Positions 9,180-18,587 are shown, counted from the stretch's first letter. The stretch is 64,000 nt of DNA from Magnetovibrio sp. (GCA_002717285.1 PBDF01000007.1:36091-100090), one strand, 5' to 3'. Made by a program: numbers and translations. The notes: generated by a model from the letters alone, not told the origin.

Positions 9180-10118
9180 TCAAAAATTAGTATTATGAGT
9201 AGTTTTTTTTCGCTGATTATTTAATTCGCACTGTCTTTGACGTTCTCTGAGCCCCTTAATCTTCTCGTCTTTATGTTTTCCATAGCAGTAGGGACAAGAA
9301 ACACCAACTTCATAAAGTTGGGAGTCTAAGTCAGTAACTTGAAGTGGCCTACGACAAGCGTAACACTGAACATATGAACCGGGCTTGAGGTCCTTATTCA
9401 CCGCCACTCGCTCATCAAATACGAAGCATTCACCTTGCCAAAGATTGTCTTTTTCATCAATGGTCTCAAGATATTTAAGTATTCCACCATCTAAATGATA
9501 TACCTCCTTAAAGCCTTGGTTTATCATGTAGTTAGATGCTTTTTCACAACGTATTCCACCCGTACAGAACATTGCTATTTTTTTATGTTTGTGTGGGCTT
9601 AGGCATTCATCAACAAATTTAGGAAAATCACGAAATCTTTTTGTTTCTGGAGAAATAGCATTTTTAAAAGTACCGATTTCGTGTTCATATTCATTTCGTG
9701 TGTCTAACATTAACACATCTGGGTCCTTAATTAATTTATTCCACTCCTTTGCATCTATTCTTTTGCCGGAAGCTTTTCTAGGATCTGTCCCCGGTACGCC
9801 CATAGTTACTATTTCTTTTTTAATTCTTATTTTCAAACGGCGAAATGGCAAGGTGGCTGCAAATGATTCTTTGTATTGTAAAGCTTTAAAGCGAGGATCA
9901 GAAAATAAAAAAGTAAGCAGATTTTCAATACCTGCTCGTGGACCAGCAACTGTCCCGTTTAACCCTTCGTTGGCAAGTAATATAGTTCCTACAAGTCTAT
10001 TTTTACTGCATATCTTTGAAAATAATGGCTTCAATTCCTGAAAATCATCGAGTTGTACAAAATGGTACATTGTGATGATAACGACGTTATTTTTTAATTT
10101 TGAAATCATCGCCATCAA
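9180..10118 (-). CDS. trhO: tRNA U34 hydroxylase TrhO (YceA, rhodanese-related)
   Basis: 312 residues, the usual length for TrhO, which oxidises wobble uridine to 5-hydroxyuridine on the way to cmo5U/mcmo5U in tRNA. Order: an N-terminal acylphosphatase-like domain (LLANEGLNGTVAGP), then a rhodanese domain with the active-site loop FCTGGIRCEKA (Cys ~185), then a cysteine-rich tail with CYACRRPL and CPYCYGKH that may bind metal. ATG 10118 is used; in-frame ATGs 10115 and 10109 follow at once and cannot be told apart. An AT-rich 0.9 kb gap lies upstream. Confidence 0.92.
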   Translation of the reverse strand: MMAMISKLKNNVVIITMYHFVQLDDFQELKPLFSKICSKNRLVGTILLANEGLNGTVAGPRAGIENLLTFLFSDPRFKALQYKESFAATLPFRRLKIRIKKEIVTMGVPGTDPRKASGKRIDAKEWNKLIKDPDVLMLDTRNEYEHEIGTFKNAISPETKRFRDFPKFVDECLSPHKHKKIAMFCTGGIRCEKASNYMINQGFKEVYHLDGGILKYLETIDEKDNLWQGECFVFDERVAVNKDLKPGSYVQCYACRRPLQVTDLDSQLYEVGVSCPYCYGKHKDEKIKGLRERQRQCELNNQRKKTTHNTNF

Positions 10119-10899
10119 TTCTTGATTTTATATACGCACGTAAGGATTTTCTGTTGGCAAATTTAAATTTATTGCTTTTATAAGTAGTAAGATTCATGAG
10201 TTTTATGCTTTTTCTCATCGTAAAGTTCTGACTTCAAAAATAATCGTAAAGTAATGTTTCTAAAAATAATTGTCTTTACAAATCCAGTTGGTGAAAAAGT
10301 GTGACACTTTATTATTTATAATTTTTCAAATTTTCAGTTACATTAATGGGGTCTTTCTATTTGTATTAAACCATTTCGAATCTTAAAATTTTGGATACTC
10401 TAAATTTAAAAATTCTAGCAATTTTTTACATTTTAGAAGTTGTTCTTTCGAAATTATTTAAATTATTTTAAATCATTTTTTTCTGCAATTTCAGGGCATG
10501 TGTAAATTAAAATAATAGCTAATTTTTTTGTTTTTTTGTACCGTTGATTATGACTTTTATTATTTTTTTCATATGCTTAAGCACGTTTAGATTCATTTCT
10601 TTAAAATTTGTCGAATGGCACTTTAAAGATGTTTATTGACAATTATAACCCAAAATTTTTGCTATCTTGATATTTATTGTCCAAAGCAGCACCTTTACAA
10701 TTGAAACCGACCCATGCAAACTTATGACACATAGCTAATAAGTATCTTGGATTCTAATTTTTGGGACTGTTTGATAATTTAATCCTTGAAAAAATTTGCT
10801 AAGTTTGAAAGTGAAGTAACGTAACTAATTAAGGCCTTAGGTTATGTAAATTCTTGAATAGAAACCATTCTAGGACTTAATTTTTACTTGCTGATATAT

Positions 10900-10918
10900 G
10901 ATAGTCATTATCATTATC
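10900..10918. promoter_or_regulatory. Fur-like box upstream of proteorhodopsin
   Basis: The bottom strand reads GATAATGATAATGACTATC, matching 17 of 19 positions of the classical Fur box GATAATGATAATCATTATC. It sits just upstream of where the -35 element would lie for the TATAAT at 10942, a position at which a repressor could block or modulate transcription. The match is in AT-rich DNA, so a chance hit is possible, but similar boxes in this window precede bona fide iron genes. Confidence 0.5.
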
Positions 10919-10941
10919 ATATATTAGTGGTCCCAGAACTT

Positions 10942-10947
10942 TATAAT
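10942..10947 (+). promoter_or_regulatory. Probable -10 element of the proteorhodopsin promoter
   Basis: Perfect TATAAT about 70 nt before the proteorhodopsin ATG. The -35 position (about 10919-10924, ATATAT) is poor, which would suit an activator- or regulator-dependent promoter. Start of transcription near 10954 is inferred from spacing only. Confidence 0.4.
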
Positions 10948-11016
10948 AGTGTACAATTAAGAGATTCCACTAAAGCTTAAGAAAAATGTGTATTTATTTT
11001 TAATGGAGTAAAAAAC

Positions 11017-11808
11017 ATGAGAGTAAATTCAAAAAAGTCGCTAGCGGCGCTGACTACAGCGGCGCTTGTCGCCTCTCCAACAATAGCGTCTGCTGCAGGT
11101 CACGGTGGTAACTTGCGCGCAGATGATCCTGTTGGGATCACCTTCTGGTTGATCTCAATAGCTATGGTCGCTGCCACAGCCTTTTTCTTCTTAGAAACCC
11201 AGAGAGTTTCTGGAAAATGGAAGACATCCCTAACTGTAATTGGTCTTGTGACCTTAGTTGCTGCAGTTCACTACTTTTATATGAGGGATGTTTGGGTATC
11301 GACAGGCGAGACTCCTGTCGTTTACCGCTACATTGATTGGCTAATTACCGTTCCACTTCAAATGGTAGAGTTTTACCTAATACTTGCAGCTGTAGGTGCA
11401 GCTTCGGCTGGTATTTTCTGGCGCCTTTTGATTGGCTCACTAGTTATGCTACTTGGTGGCTACGCTGGTGAAGTAGGTGCCCTCGCAGTTTGGCCTGCGT
11501 TTATAATTGGAATGGCTGGCTGGTTGTTCATTTTGTGGGAGATCTTTGCAGGAGAAGCAGGTAAGGCTTCTGCAGAAAAAGCACCAGAGTCGGTCAAATC
11601 AGCGTTTAGCACAATGCGCTTAATTGTTACAATCGGTTGGGCGATCTATCCGATTGGGTATTTCTACGGATATCTTGCAGGCGGAGATCCTGCGAGCGCC
11701 GCAGATGCTTTGAATATAATCTACAATATTGCTGACGTACTCAATAAAATCGCATTCGGTGTGATTATTTGGGCTGTTGCAGTAAGAGAAAGTGAAGCAA
11801 ATAGCTAA
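11017..11808 (+). CDS. Proteorhodopsin, blue-absorbing type
   Basis: 263 residues: a signal-like N-terminus ending near ASA (residue ~26) and seven hydrophobic segments. Light-driven proton pump of the inner membrane. Helix C reads RYIDWLITVPLQMVEFYLIL: Asp107 is the proton acceptor (D97 of the reference protein), Glu118 the donor (E108), and Gln115 is the spectral tuning residue (L105 in green, Q105 in blue forms). Lys244 in helix G (IADVLNKIAFG) binds retinal, and His85 corresponds to the acceptor-coupled His75. All pumping residues are present. The retinal genes follow directly. AAATGGAGTAAAAAACATG gives a fair ribosome site. A terminator follows the stop. Confidence 0.97.
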   Translation: MRVNSKKSLAALTTAALVASPTIASAAGHGGNLRADDPVGITFWLISIAMVAATAFFFLETQRVSGKWKTSLTVIGLVTLVAAVHYFYMRDVWVSTGETPVVYRYIDWLITVPLQMVEFYLILAAVGAASAGIFWRLLIGSLVMLLGGYAGEVGALAVWPAFIIGMAGWLFILWEIFAGEAGKASAEKAPESVKSAFSTMRLIVTIGWAIYPIGYFYGYLAGGDPASAADALNIIYNIADVLNKIAFGVIIWAVAVRESEANS

Positions 11809-11813
11809 ATTTG

Positions 11814-11845
11814 ATAGGGGTGGCTCTCAAGGTCACCCCTATTTT
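11814..11845 (+). terminator. Terminator between proteorhodopsin and crtE
   Basis: ATAGGGGTG (11814-11822) pairs perfectly with CACCCCTAT (11834-11842) around an 11-nt loop, followed by TTTTC. It starts 6 bases after the proteorhodopsin stop. It would let proteorhodopsin be made at a higher level than the carotenoid enzymes, with partial readthrough into crtE or a separate promoter. Confidence 0.8.
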
Positions 11846-11920
11846 CTTAACTTATTAAGAAAAACTGTTTGCAAAAAAACATAGAACCGAATGTGCTAAT
11901 TGGTAATAAGGGATCAACCA

Positions 11921-12946
11921 ATGAAAAATATGTCGACATTGGTAAACGCCTTTATCACAGATGACGCTGATACTCAGCTTACTAATCAATTAAATACTAA
12001 TAACCTTATTGACTTTATTGAGTCCCGTCTTCCAAAAGTTAATCAACCCTTGGAAGCAGCCGCTGCCCATCACTTTAGAAATCCGGGAAAAATGCTTCGG
12101 GCTAAAATGGCACTGCGTGCTTCTCATATTCTAAATGTTGACAAAGCGGCAGCCCTTCATTGGGCTATTGCTATAGAGGTTTTACACAATGCGTCGTTGA
12201 TACACGATGATATTTGTGATGGTGATCATTTGCGGCGTGGTCAGCCTGCAGTTTGGTCTAAATATGGACGAGATATAGCACTTGCACTTGGAGATTGGTT
12301 GATTGCATTATCATTTGAACTAGCAGCAGAAGCTGCTCAGAGATCTAACACGCTAATTTTATTGAAACTCCTAGCAAGGCATATGAAAACTACAACCACG
12401 GGTGAAGCCCGTGAGTTCAATGTTCAGGGTACTTGCAGTTGGAAGAGTTATTTGGATATTTCTGCTGACAAAACAGCTCCACTTCTTATCGCCCCTCTTG
12501 AAGGAGCTGCTGCAATGGCCCTTCATGATGTAACGGCTAAAGTTATTGGTTCTTATTTTCGTTGTCTTGGAAATGCGTATCAGGTAGCCAATGATATTTT
12601 GAATTTTAAGGGAGATGATGGAGCATTATCAAGTGGTTCAGACCTCATTCGTAGAGCTCCAAACGCAGTAATTGTAATTTTTCGTGAAGGATTAGACGAC
12701 TTTACAAAAGCTCGTTTTGATAGTTGGTACGCATCTGGCAGCAAGAACGGTCATTTGCAGTGGCAAAGTGAAATTAATAATTCAACTGCTATCGGGATTG
12801 CGGGGGTCAGGATGCAATCCTTGATAGATGATAGTGAACGCCTTGCTGAAAAATTACCTGCTGAACTCATTGAAGTAGTTATTCCTATTCAACAAATGTT
12901 ACAACATCAATGCCAGAAATCTACTGGTATGCTAAAGAGTTTATGA
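11921..12946 (+). CDS. crtE: Geranylgeranyl diphosphate synthase
   Basis: About 341 residues. A trans-prenyltransferase that extends isoprenoid chains to GGPP, the first committed precursor here for carotenoids. The first aspartate-rich motif is HDDICDGD with the usual RRGQPAVW after it. The second is NDILNFKGD, degenerate at the first and last aspartates compared with DDxxD. I chose ATG 11921 with AAGGG 8-9 nt upstream; an in-frame TTG at 11900 would extend it by 7 residues. It begins the crtE-I-B-Y-blh run, and its context makes GGPP rather than FPP the likely product. Confidence 0.9.
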   Translation: MKNMSTLVNAFITDDADTQLTNQLNTNNLIDFIESRLPKVNQPLEAAAAHHFRNPGKMLRAKMALRASHILNVDKAAALHWAIAIEVLHNASLIHDDICDGDHLRRGQPAVWSKYGRDIALALGDWLIALSFELAAEAAQRSNTLILLKLLARHMKTTTTGEAREFNVQGTCSWKSYLDISADKTAPLLIAPLEGAAAMALHDVTAKVIGSYFRCLGNAYQVANDILNFKGDDGALSSGSDLIRRAPNAVIVIFREGLDDFTKARFDSWYASGSKNGHLQWQSEINNSTAIGIAGVRMQSLIDDSERLAEKLPAELIEVVIPIQQMLQHQCQKSTGMLKSL

Positions 12947-12974
12947 TGATTATAGCTGCAGAACTACAAGCAGA

Positions 12975-14522
12975 ATGTGCAATCGGTCTTCAACACGTAT
13001 AGACAATTCCGAGACCTCACAATTTCACCTTAACAGCAATATTTTAGTAATTGGTGCTGGATTTGGTGGAATTGCTGCTGCACTACGTTTGAAAGCAAAA
13101 GGTTACTCGGTCACTCTTGTAGACAGACTGCATGCTATTGGTGGGAGGGCTCAAGTATTTGAGAAAGGTGGATTCCGTCATGACGCAGGTCCTACACTTA
13201 TAACGGCTCCTTTTCTTTTTTATGAACTCTTTGAACTATTTGGAGAAAGCCTTGATGACTATCTTGAATTTAAACCACTAGACCCATGGTATAGGTTTTA
13301 CTTTCAAGGAGGGGAGGAATTTAATTATCGTCCTTCAATTGAACATACTTATGAAGAAATAAGGCGTTTCTGCTCTGAAGACGTTGAGGGTTATGCTAAT
13401 CTTCTGCAGGCATCAAAAGCAATTTTTAAAATAGGTTATGAAAAATTGGCTGATAAGCCTTTTAATAATTTCTGGACAATGATAGCGCAAGTGCCTTCAT
13501 TAATGAGATTGCGCAGTTATAAAACGGTTGCTCAATTAGTTAATAGTTACATAAAACATCCGCTATTACGCCAAGCGTTCTCCATTCATCCACTCTTGGT
13601 TGGTGGTAATCCTTTCAAAACTACGTCAATTTACAGCTTGATTCACTATTTAGAACGTCGTTGGGGAGTTTTCTTTTGCATGGGTGGCACGGGAAAATTA
13701 GTGGAGGAACTGCATAATTTGGCTGAAAGGGTTGGAATTCAAATCATTTTGGATACTGATATTGAGGAAATTACTATTAATAGTGGTAAAGCAACTGGCG
13801 CACGTGCTGTTAGTGGTCAGGTGTTTACAGCAGATAGAGTAATTTGTAATTGTGATCCTCCAACAGTATACAGCCAAATGCTTGGACTTGGTCATAGGCG
13901 TCGAAAACGTGCTCTTCCTGAGTCCTCTAATCAGTATTCAATGGGTCTTTATGTACTTTTTTTTGGAGCCAACAAAATTTATATAGATATGGCCCACCAC
14001 ACGATATGGATGGGTATGCGTTATAAAGAATTACTTTCAGATATCTTTGATAAAAAGATCCTAGCTGAAGACTTTTCACTTTATATACATCGACCGACAG
14101 CAACGGACTCAAGTTTTGCACCTACAGGCTGTGATAGCTTTTATGTTTTGTGTCCTGTTCCTAATTTGCTTGGAAATATCAATTGGAAGGAAGAGGGGCC
14201 ACGTCTTCGTGATCGCATCGTCACTGCCTTGAGTAATACCATCATGCCAGAACTTGAAACTACTATAAGAGACGACTTTTGGATGACGCCTGAAGACTTT
14301 AAATCCGATTATAGATCTATGCATGGTGCAGGTTTCTCCATCGCTCCAATCTTCTCTCAATCAGCCTGGTTCCGTTATCATAATCGTGACCCACATATCC
14401 CAAATCTCTATTTTTCAAGTGCTGGCGCTCATCCCGGCGCTGGTATGCCGGGAGTGCTTTGTTCAGCCAAAGTGGTAGAGGCCCTCATTGAAAAAGAGGA
14501 GCAGGTTCACCGAGCAAGTTAA
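12975..14522 (+). CDS. crtI: Phytoene desaturase
   Basis: 515 residues, typical of CrtI. It desaturates phytoene to lycopene using FAD. The N-terminal dinucleotide-binding fold reads VIGAGFGGIAAALRLKAKG, then GGRAQVFEKGGFRHDAGPT is the family's substrate-side segment, and the C-terminal signature ends with SSAGAHPGAGMPG. Start ATG 12975 lies 28 bp after crtE. A single CrtI normally performs all four desaturations, which is what lycopene cyclase downstream would need. Confidence 0.95.
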   Translation: MCNRSSTRIDNSETSQFHLNSNILVIGAGFGGIAAALRLKAKGYSVTLVDRLHAIGGRAQVFEKGGFRHDAGPTLITAPFLFYELFELFGESLDDYLEFKPLDPWYRFYFQGGEEFNYRPSIEHTYEEIRRFCSEDVEGYANLLQASKAIFKIGYEKLADKPFNNFWTMIAQVPSLMRLRSYKTVAQLVNSYIKHPLLRQAFSIHPLLVGGNPFKTTSIYSLIHYLERRWGVFFCMGGTGKLVEELHNLAERVGIQIILDTDIEEITINSGKATGARAVSGQVFTADRVICNCDPPTVYSQMLGLGHRRRKRALPESSNQYSMGLYVLFFGANKIYIDMAHHTIWMGMRYKELLSDIFDKKILAEDFSLYIHRPTATDSSFAPTGCDSFYVLCPVPNLLGNINWKEEGPRLRDRIVTALSNTIMPELETTIRDDFWMTPEDFKSDYRSMHGAGFSIAPIFSQSAWFRYHNRDPHIPNLYFSSAGAHPGAGMPGVLCSAKVVEALIEKEEQVHRAS

Positions 14523-14567
14523 GAAAGTACTGCTAAAGAAGTAAAATATTTTTTATACGATACAGAT

Positions 14568-15491
14568 ATGGTTCGAAATGAATTAATAAAGTCGCATGAA
14601 TCTTTAGCTTTAAACGGAAAGAGTTTTTACTGGGCAAGTCATTTTCTTAGTGCAAATGTGGCTCACAAAGCAGCTCGTCTCTATACTTTTTGTCGACTCC
14701 TTGATGACATGGCTGATGGTGAAATAGCTGATGGCCCCTCACGACTTAAAAGTATTTATGCAAGCTTGCGATCTGGTATACATTGTAATGATCCAGTTTA
14801 TGCTAGTTTTCAGCCTTTAATTACAGAAATGGGCTTTCCCAAGACAGTCTTGCTAGAGCTTTTAAAGGGTTTGATTCAAGACCTAGATGACCAAGTATGC
14901 CTCAATACTGAGGAAGATTTGCTGCGTTATTCATATCGGGTTGCAGGAACTGTTGGATTACTGATGTGTAAAGTTCTAGAATCAAAAAACTCGGCGGCAG
15001 ATGCGTTTGCCATTGATCTTGGTATCGGGATGCAGCTGACCAATATCGCACGTGATGTACTGGAGGATGCCCGTATGGGGCGCCGTTACATTCCTGCCAA
15101 CTGGGTCAATGGATTATCTCCAAAAGCTATCTGCATGGCTTCAGAAGATCCTGCGGGAAAAGAATCAAAAATGATCAAAGCTGCCCTAGAACGCTTGTTG
15201 GCACTAGCTGATAGGTTTTACCATAGCGGTGCAAAGGGTTATACCTTTCTTCCTTGGAGGGCTCATCTTGGCATAGCCATAGCTGCGCAGGTCTATCGTC
15301 AGATTGGAGTGCAACTTAAATCTAGGGGATGTGCTTGGCATCAGGGACGTCAAGTTACAAGTAAAAGTACTAAGCTTAAGCAATCACTATTTGCTCTAGG
15401 CAGTCTCTGTGGACGGTTGCATTTTTTTCAGGAAAGTTGTCATGACTCTTCACTTCATGACTCTCTCAAAGGATTGCCTTATGTTAAATAG
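14568..15491 (+). CDS. crtB: Phytoene synthase
   Basis: 307 residues. It joins two GGPP to phytoene. RLLDDMADG is the first aspartate-rich motif (DxxxD), and TNIARDVLEDARMGRRYIP is the second with its conserved R-Y-I-P tail. YRVAGTVGLLM matches the family's Y-VAG-VG segment. It overlaps the start of crtY by 11 bp, indicating translational coupling. Confidence 0.95.
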   Translation: MVRNELIKSHESLALNGKSFYWASHFLSANVAHKAARLYTFCRLLDDMADGEIADGPSRLKSIYASLRSGIHCNDPVYASFQPLITEMGFPKTVLLELLKGLIQDLDDQVCLNTEEDLLRYSYRVAGTVGLLMCKVLESKNSAADAFAIDLGIGMQLTNIARDVLEDARMGRRYIPANWVNGLSPKAICMASEDPAGKESKMIKAALERLLALADRFYHSGAKGYTFLPWRAHLGIAIAAQVYRQIGVQLKSRGCAWHQGRQVTSKSTKLKQSLFALGSLCGRLHFFQESCHDSSLHDSLKGLPYVK

Positions 15492-16599
15492 CCCTAGGAC
15501 CCTCATCCCTAAAAGGGAAGTCCATATTATTGGAGATGGCTGTGCTGCTCTATCTTTTGCAGCACGGGCTGGTGAATTACCTCTACATCAATTAACTATC
15601 ATTCAACCCGATGGGGCCCCAGCCCAAAAAGAACATGTATGGGGTTTCTGGAGAGTTGATGGTCTTGATAATGCTGCAGAATTAGCAAGAAAAGGTTGGA
15701 ATTTCTGGAGTATAATCTCAGCCAAGGGAAAAGTTGTATTGTCATCAGACACACACACTTACTATGCTTTGAGTAGAAAAAAGTGGGAAAAAAATTGTAT
15801 TCAGCTTGCAAGGGAAAATGGAGTAAAGTTTATAAATCAGGCTAACTTGGTTGTCTCTCCTGATGCCCAAATTCTAGATAGTAGACCTCCAATTGTTTCA
15901 GTAAATCAAATGTTTCAGTATTTTATTGGATGGGAAATAAAAGCAAAACCTGGCAGTTTTAATGCAGAGAATGCAATTCTAATGGATTTTAGATGTGATC
16001 AATCCAGAGGAATTCATTTTATTTACACTCTCCCATTTTCAAGCAGTAAAGCGCTTGTTGAGTCAACAATGTTCTCTAAAAAAAGAGAACCGGATTCTTT
16101 TTTTGAAACAGCTATTAAAACCTACGTCAACCGGCATTTTGGAGTAGATGATTTTACTATAGAGCGGGTTGAAAAAGGTGGTATACCACTTGGCCGTCTA
16201 CCTTCTGTAAAAAGTGAAAACATAGGCATTGGTGGTAATGGCAACGCTATTCGACCATCTAGTGGCTATGCTTTTGCTTTTATACAAAAACAAATCTTGG
16301 CAACCATCCAAAATGCCAAAGGTAAAAATAAAAATTCAACAAATCCACTAGTTATCAAGTGTCCACATAAACTTGTTGATCTATGGATGGATGAGGTGTT
16401 TGTGAATGTTTTAAAGTTGAGACCTGATATTGCGCCAGAGCTATTTCTTAAGATGGCAAAAGCCTTAGATGGAGATGCATTTGCACAATTTCTTAGTGGT
16501 GAAGCAGGTTGGTTGGTTCGCTTGAAAGTGGTACTAGCTATGCCAAAATTTATTTTTATATATGCTTTAGTTTTGTTGATCATTAAACGATCTGCATAG
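15481..16599 (+). CDS. crtY: Lycopene beta-cyclase
   Basis: About 372 residues with start ATG 15481 inside the end of crtB (ATGTTAAATAG overlap). Further in-frame starts upstream exist but would overlap crtB by 83 bp. HIIGDGCAALSFAARAGEL is a nucleotide-binding glycine loop and EHVWGFWRVDG matches the CrtY region after it; LPFSSSKALVESTMFS and GIGGNGNAIRPSSGYAFAFIQ are family signatures of CrtY-type cyclases. The product should be beta-carotene, substrate of the next gene. The protein lies at the membrane surface. Confidence 0.93.
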   Translation: MLNSPRTLIPKREVHIIGDGCAALSFAARAGELPLHQLTIIQPDGAPAQKEHVWGFWRVDGLDNAAELARKGWNFWSIISAKGKVVLSSDTHTYYALSRKKWEKNCIQLARENGVKFINQANLVVSPDAQILDSRPPIVSVNQMFQYFIGWEIKAKPGSFNAENAILMDFRCDQSRGIHFIYTLPFSSSKALVESTMFSKKREPDSFFETAIKTYVNRHFGVDDFTIERVEKGGIPLGRLPSVKSENIGIGGNGNAIRPSSGYAFAFIQKQILATIQNAKGKNKNSTNPLVIKCPHKLVDLWMDEVFVNVLKLRPDIAPELFLKMAKALDGDAFAQFLSGEAGWLVRLKVVLAMPKFIFIYALVLLIIKRSA

Positions 16600-16646
16600 A
16601 GGTGATGCAATGACCTCAAAACATCATAATATGCGTAGGATAATTG

Positions 16647-17483
16647 ATGGTTTTTGAAAATCTGACCGCCAGCCTTGGCCTTTTCAACATATTAGCACTA
16701 TTAGCTGTGGTTGTGATTGGTTTACCTCATGGTGCTTTTGATGGCGCAATTGCGGTTCAACTTGGTTTTTCGAATCGACCATATTTTTTGTGCAGGTTTT
16801 TACTTTACTACGTCTTGATGACGTTATTGGTTGTAGTTTTGTGGTTTTTGTTTCCCATAATATCATTAATTGTTTTCCTTTTAATTAGCGCACTCCATTT
16901 TGGATTTGGTGATGCTCGATCTGAACGTGGCTGGTTTAGGTGGGTGCAAGTTATTGCCCATGGTGGCGGGGTAGTGGCAGGTATTAGTCAATTTCATAAG
17001 TTGGAAGTTGACAAAATTTTTAATTATATAACTGGTCAGGATACATCTGTTGTGTGGTTAGCCATGGATATAACCACGATATTTGTGGTCACTTGTTTTG
17101 TGATTTATGGATGTCAGGCACTTTGGGACCAACGTTGGCGACTTGGGTTCATGGAACTAAACTTATTACTATTTACTCTTTTTCTTTTTTCACCGCTAGT
17201 TGGATTTGCCTTATATTTTTGCTGTATACATTCAGTACGTCATTTGCTTTGCCTGAGGCGTTTTTTGCAGGAAACAACCCAGAGTAACTATTTTTATATT
17301 CAGGCCATATCTTTCACGATAGCTAGTTGGTTTTTTGGTGGGTTTGTATACTGGTGCTTATATGAACAAGTGCCGGTAGAGACTGCATTATTACGGGTGA
17401 TTTTTATCGGGCTTGCTGCACTTACTGTTCCGCATATGATATTAGTTGATGGGTTTTTAAAAAGACATCTGAAAGTGGTATAA
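16647..17483 (+). CDS. blh: Beta-carotene 15,15'-dioxygenase (Brp/Blh family)
   Basis: 278 residues with seven to eight hydrophobic segments. Cleaves beta-carotene into two retinal molecules, the proteorhodopsin chromophore. Conserved iron-ligand histidines are visible in GLPHGAFDGAI, ALHFGFGDARSERGW, IHSVRHLL and TVPHMILVDGF. ATG 16647 is used in preference to the TTG just before it. It lies 47 bp after crtY and closes the retinal operon. Confidence 0.93.
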   Translation: MVFENLTASLGLFNILALLAVVVIGLPHGAFDGAIAVQLGFSNRPYFLCRFLLYYVLMTLLVVVLWFLFPIISLIVFLLISALHFGFGDARSERGWFRWVQVIAHGGGVVAGISQFHKLEVDKIFNYITGQDTSVVWLAMDITTIFVVTCFVIYGCQALWDQRWRLGFMELNLLLFTLFLFSPLVGFALYFCCIHSVRHLLCLRRFLQETTQSNYFYIQAISFTIASWFFGGFVYWCLYEQVPVETALLRVIFIGLAALTVPHMILVDGFLKRHLKVV

Positions 17484-17567
17484 ATTGCAAACCATATATG
17501 ATTTATCTGCAATTAATTAGTCGTTTTAAGTAAATTACAATTTTGTAAAAAGTCAGTAATTAAACTC

Positions 17568-18587
17568 CTAATTGAGTAAACTTATACCTGCCAGCATCCA
17601 AGTAGCAATAAAGAGTGTTTCCATTAAAAGAACTGCTACTGGTTGATATCCTATAGTTAACATTGCTTTTAATGAGGTTTTGATTCCCAGCGCAGCTATT
17701 GCCGTAACTAAACACCATTGAGATACATCTATTAATAGTTTGTGTATAAAGTTTGGTACAATTCCGCTGCTATTAAGTGCCACCATTGCGCAAAAACCTA
17801 CAATAAAAAATGGCAGGGGAGCTCTGCCAGTACTTTTATTCTCACCGTGAAAAACAATTGAAAGTACTATAGCTACAGGAACTAGCATGGCGACTCTAAA
17901 CAATTTGGTAATTGTGGCAATATCACCTGCCTCATCAGAAACTGTGTAGCCTGCACCAACTACCTGAGCTACATCGTGGATGGTACCACCAAGAAAAATA
18001 CCAGATAGTTCATCTTCTAACCCCATAAAGGTTGCAATAATGGGGTAGAGCACCATAGCGATAGTGCTGAATGAAGTAACAGCAATAACAGTAAAAATTG
18101 TATCACGTTCTCCATTCGCTGATTTAGGTAAAATTGCTGAAATTGCCAGGGCTGCTGAGGCGCCACAGATTGCTACTGAGCTCCCTGTTAGTATGCCAAA
18201 GCGTATTCCTCGCCCGGTTATTTTGGATGCCCCAATGCCAGCTATAATAGTTAACACTAGTCCTCCAATGAGTAGGGCTACTGTATCAATCCCTAAGTTA
18301 ATTACCTGTTCAAATGTGATTCGTAGGCCCAGTAACGCGATACCGAAACGTAACAGTGTATTGGCTGAATAATAAATACCAATCTTACACTGCCCTTCTT
18401 CTGAAAGAAAATGGAAGGCCATGCCAAGTAGTAGAGCAAATAGCATTTGGGGCGCCCCATAATGTTGAGCAAGAAATTGAGCTGCAGTAGCTATTGTCAC
18501 GCAAATCAATATTCCGGGTCCCCGACAACGAAAATCATGAATGATATTATAAAAGCGGGTTCTTGTTATATTAGCGAATAATTTCAT
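17568..18587 (-). CDS. YeiH/YeiB-type putative sulfate exporter (UPF0324)
   Basis: 339 residues with about ten membrane segments. GIALLGLRITFEQV, TGSSVAICGASAALAI and GTIHDVAQVVGAGY are hallmark segments of the UPF0324/PSE family (E. coli YeiH). The family has been linked to sulfate or sulfite export in some bacteria, but its substrate is not generally established. It is convergent with blh. A palindrome at 18667-18690 lies about 80 bp upstream of its start and may control it. Confidence 0.88.
   Translation of the reverse strand: MKLFANITRTRFYNIIHDFRCRGPGILICVTIATAAQFLAQHYGAPQMLFALLLGMAFHFLSEEGQCKIGIYYSANTLLRFGIALLGLRITFEQVINLGIDTVALLIGGLVLTIIAGIGASKITGRGIRFGILTGSSVAICGASAALAISAILPKSANGERDTIFTVIAVTSFSTIAMVLYPIIATFMGLEDELSGIFLGGTIHDVAQVVGAGYTVSDEAGDIATITKLFRVAMLVPVAIVLSIVFHGENKSTGRAPLPFFIVGFCAMVALNSSGIVPNFIHKLLIDVSQWCLVTAIAALGIKTSLKAMLTIGYQPVAVLLMETLFIATWMLAGISLLN

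Larger units (their letters stand above)
10119..11016. other. AT-rich 0.9 kb intergenic region before proteorhodopsin
   Basis: I see no gene or RNA in the first ~770 bases: all frames are broken by stops, and long A/T runs dominate. The last ~120 bases hold the likely promoter and a Fur-like box, listed separately. The region separates two oppositely directed blocks (trhO on -, proteorhodopsin on +), so it must hold both promoters. Its length is unusual in this otherwise compact part of the window. Confidence 0.6.

Noticed and set aside
10628..10675. TTGACA...TATCTT promoter in the proteorhodopsin upstream gap
   Set aside because: The spacing of about 21 bp is too long, and a perfect TATAAT lies closer to the gene.
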